Source: JASSUD01 sp031963005 (GTDB lineage: Bacteria; Pseudomonadota; Gammaproteobacteria; Burkholderiales; Burkholderiaceae). From it: 24,061 nucleotides of DNA. Below the pieces are notes generated by a model, which worked only from the letters and a program-made list of their open reading frames with translations, ran no database searches and had not been told where the DNA came from. Positions 22,933-24,061 of this stretch are shown in pieces. The stretch covers positions 1 to 24,061 of the forward strand of contig JASSUL010000018.1 in the NCBI GenBank assembly GCA_031963005.1, written 5' to 3'. The translations under genes were made by a program, and so were the position numbers. Position 1 is the first letter of the stretch. Every line of letters begins with the position of its first letter.

Positions 22933-23270
22933 CCATGGCTTACTATTTTTTAGAAAAAAGAGCAATCACTTAGCATGACGCAACAATGATATACATTGAA
23001 AATGTGCATTTGGATTGAGTAAGGTTAGATAGGAATAGTTTAATAAAAAGTCGGTAGTAGGCTACGACACATTGTGAAAAAAGTGCGAGGGATCGTAATC
23101 AGAAAGGAAAATGCGCGAGCACCTATAGATCGGATAGCCTGCACCCAGGGCAGCAGTGGGCTGATTTTGGGGGCAGGTGCCGCCTTTGAGTTCAGGCCGT
23201 CATCGCCCTGCAACACCTTCAAAAAGCAGGACTCGCTCAGAGTTGTGTATAACGAGGTGATTTTAAGTCC
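22933..23270. other. No convincing gene
   Basis: Short frames occur on both strands (for example at 23040-23222 minus and 23074-23280 plus) with natural-looking composition but no ribosome-binding site or recognisable motif. It is probably decayed coding DNA continuous with the methyltransferase remnant. Confidence 0.35.
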
Positions 23271-23282
23271 GTGCGCATAAAT

Positions 23283-23474
23283 AACTCTTCATCATCAGGC
23301 ACCACGCCTGGCGCTGGGTTTCAAGAGAAGTATAGAGTGACTTCTTTGCGTCGCCTTATTGGTATTGAATTGTCTGCAGAGTATTACACAATAGCAGAGA
23401 GGCGATTTGAAAAATTTGAAGAACCTATAATACTCCTCCAAATACGTTTAACCGCTGTTGAGCACGGTAGGTAA
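23283..23474 (+). pseudogene. DNA methyltransferase C-terminal remnant (N4/N6 type)
   Basis: The frame reads SSSSGTTPGAG, then LRRLIGIELSAEYYTIAERR. Phage and restriction beta-type N6-adenine/N4-cytosine methyltransferases end in DPFxGSGTTxxAaxxxgRrfIGIElxxeYxxiAexRl, so both the SAM-binding SGTT and the following helix/strand are present, with the short spacer garbled. The catalytic (D/N)PPY motif and most of the protein are missing. A stub left by deletion. Confidence 0.55.
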
Positions 23475-23477
23475 TCT

Positions 23478-24011
23478 TTATATAGATATCTGCAAAGTAA
23501 GCGCATTTTGCGGATTAGCTGGATATTGAGAGCATTGTTCGAGTAGAGAAGGAAGAGAAGCGCTCCAGAATTTATAATCCGTGCTTTGTACAATGAGCGT
23601 TAAATTACCGGCCGTCTGCTGCCAAGCCATAGCTTCTAGTTGACTCATATCTTCTGAAATAGACTCAAAATCTATTTCATATTTGACAGTTGATCTTGTG
23701 TCATAATCCAAAGACCAAATATGAATTTTCCAGTTCGTATTATCTGCACAGGCCAACCACTGACCGTTTTTCGATAAAGCAGTAGCGTTAATTTCTGCCA
23801 TATCTAAATTAAAATGAATAAATGGATCCCCTGATTCCTTTATTACATCCACCGCCTTCCAGAGATAAAAATAATAATTTGGGTTTTTATGAGTATTATC
23901 AAAATATATTGCTGCTAACACTTCTTTTTCTGAGGAAGTTATAAGTTCTATTATTTTTCCAGCACCAGATTGCAATGCACATTCCTTAATCTCTAGTTCC
24001 AAGTGCAACAC
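23478..24011 (-). CDS. WD40-repeat protein fragment
   Basis: A minus-strand frame of up to 177 codons ends at 23478. It contains one clear WD40 unit (INATALSKNGQWLACADNTN followed by WKIHIWSLD) and a second degenerate one (LEAMAWQQTAGNLTLIVQST, YKFWSASL). An in-frame TAA lies immediately before the GTG/TTG codons at 24011, with no ribosome-binding site. The gene has therefore lost its N-terminus or starts in another frame beyond the window edge. WD40 propellers need about seven blades, so this is only the C-terminal end. WD40 proteins with polar, AT-rich coding are found among effectors of symbionts, but a chromosomal role is equally open. Confidence 0.5.
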   Translation of the reverse strand: MLHLELEIKECALQSGAGKIIELITSSEKEVLAAIYFDNTHKNPNYYFYLWKAVDVIKESGDPFIHFNLDMAEINATALSKNGQWLACADNTNWKIHIWSLDYDTRSTVKYEIDFESISEDMSQLEAMAWQQTAGNLTLIVQSTDYKFWSASLPSLLEQCSQYPANPQNALTLQISI

Positions 24012-24061
24012 TTAATTGTTATTAAAGTATTGCGATGAAGAAAAGCTATTTCCACCTAAGC

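Noticed and set aside
1..24061. CRISPR arrays or rRNA genes
   Set aside because: No regularly spaced direct repeats and no rRNA-like sequence were seen.

Overview
The window looks like a piece of a genome-reduced, host-associated Burkholderiaceae bacterium, most plausibly an endofungal symbiont of the Mycoavidus / Ca. Glomeribacter kind. The lineage call rests on the beta-proteobacterial (Burkholderia-like) look of PanD, YchF, FadD and the P2-type phage remnants. It is inference from protein character, not a database match. The window alternates between intact, moderate-GC housekeeping genes, AT-rich orphan genes with eukaryote-like features, and a graveyard of phage and insertion-sequence fragments.

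Layout. 1-1434: debris of a P2-like prophage (Rz/LysB-like lysis protein, a broken tail protein X, and two pieces of the large terminase in swapped order). 1520-4981: AT-rich orphan genes (one with a C-terminal PPxY motif, one interrupted by two in-frame stops), a pair of nearly fused IS3-like ends, and an IS5-type transposase relic. 5121-5343: a second, different IS5-type relic. 5820-7999: fadD, then tRNA-Glu(TTC) with a near-consensus promoter, then tRNA-Asp(GTC). 8007-9084: a tyrosine integrase next to tRNA-Asp, frameshifted and truncated by an IS21-type relic. 9317-14168: an F-box/ankyrin-like gene and an F-box-like membrane gene flank a 1.6-kb block of phage fragments bounded by 85-bp inverted repeats. 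14296-15483: further phage and IS21 fragments and a DUF6496-like gene. 15730-16368: a membrane protein with two PPxY motifs. 16700-21388: a core block with btuC-btuD, convergent btuF, panD and ychF, and a 160-bp palindromic repeat between panD and ychF. 21626-24011: a secreted phospholipase-D-type nuclease, a small Cys-rich orphan, a DNA-methyltransferase remnant and a WD40-repeat fragment.

How the genes work together. The core genes describe a scavenging metabolism: fatty-acid activation (FadD), corrinoid/B12 capture and import (BtuF, BtuC, BtuD), and beta-alanine synthesis for CoA (PanD). The AT-rich orphans have Ser/Thr/Asn-rich N-termini without Sec signals. They carry features that act on eukaryotic ubiquitin ligases: F-box-like segments (which bind Skp1) and PPxY motifs (which bind NEDD4/Rsp5 WW domains). 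The best candidate for an undescribed system here is therefore a scattered set of putative secreted effectors aimed at two classes of host ubiquitin ligase, embedded in a mobile-DNA scrapyard that starts at the tRNA-Asp integrase. The domain-level readings are from the sequence; secretion and host targeting are inference.
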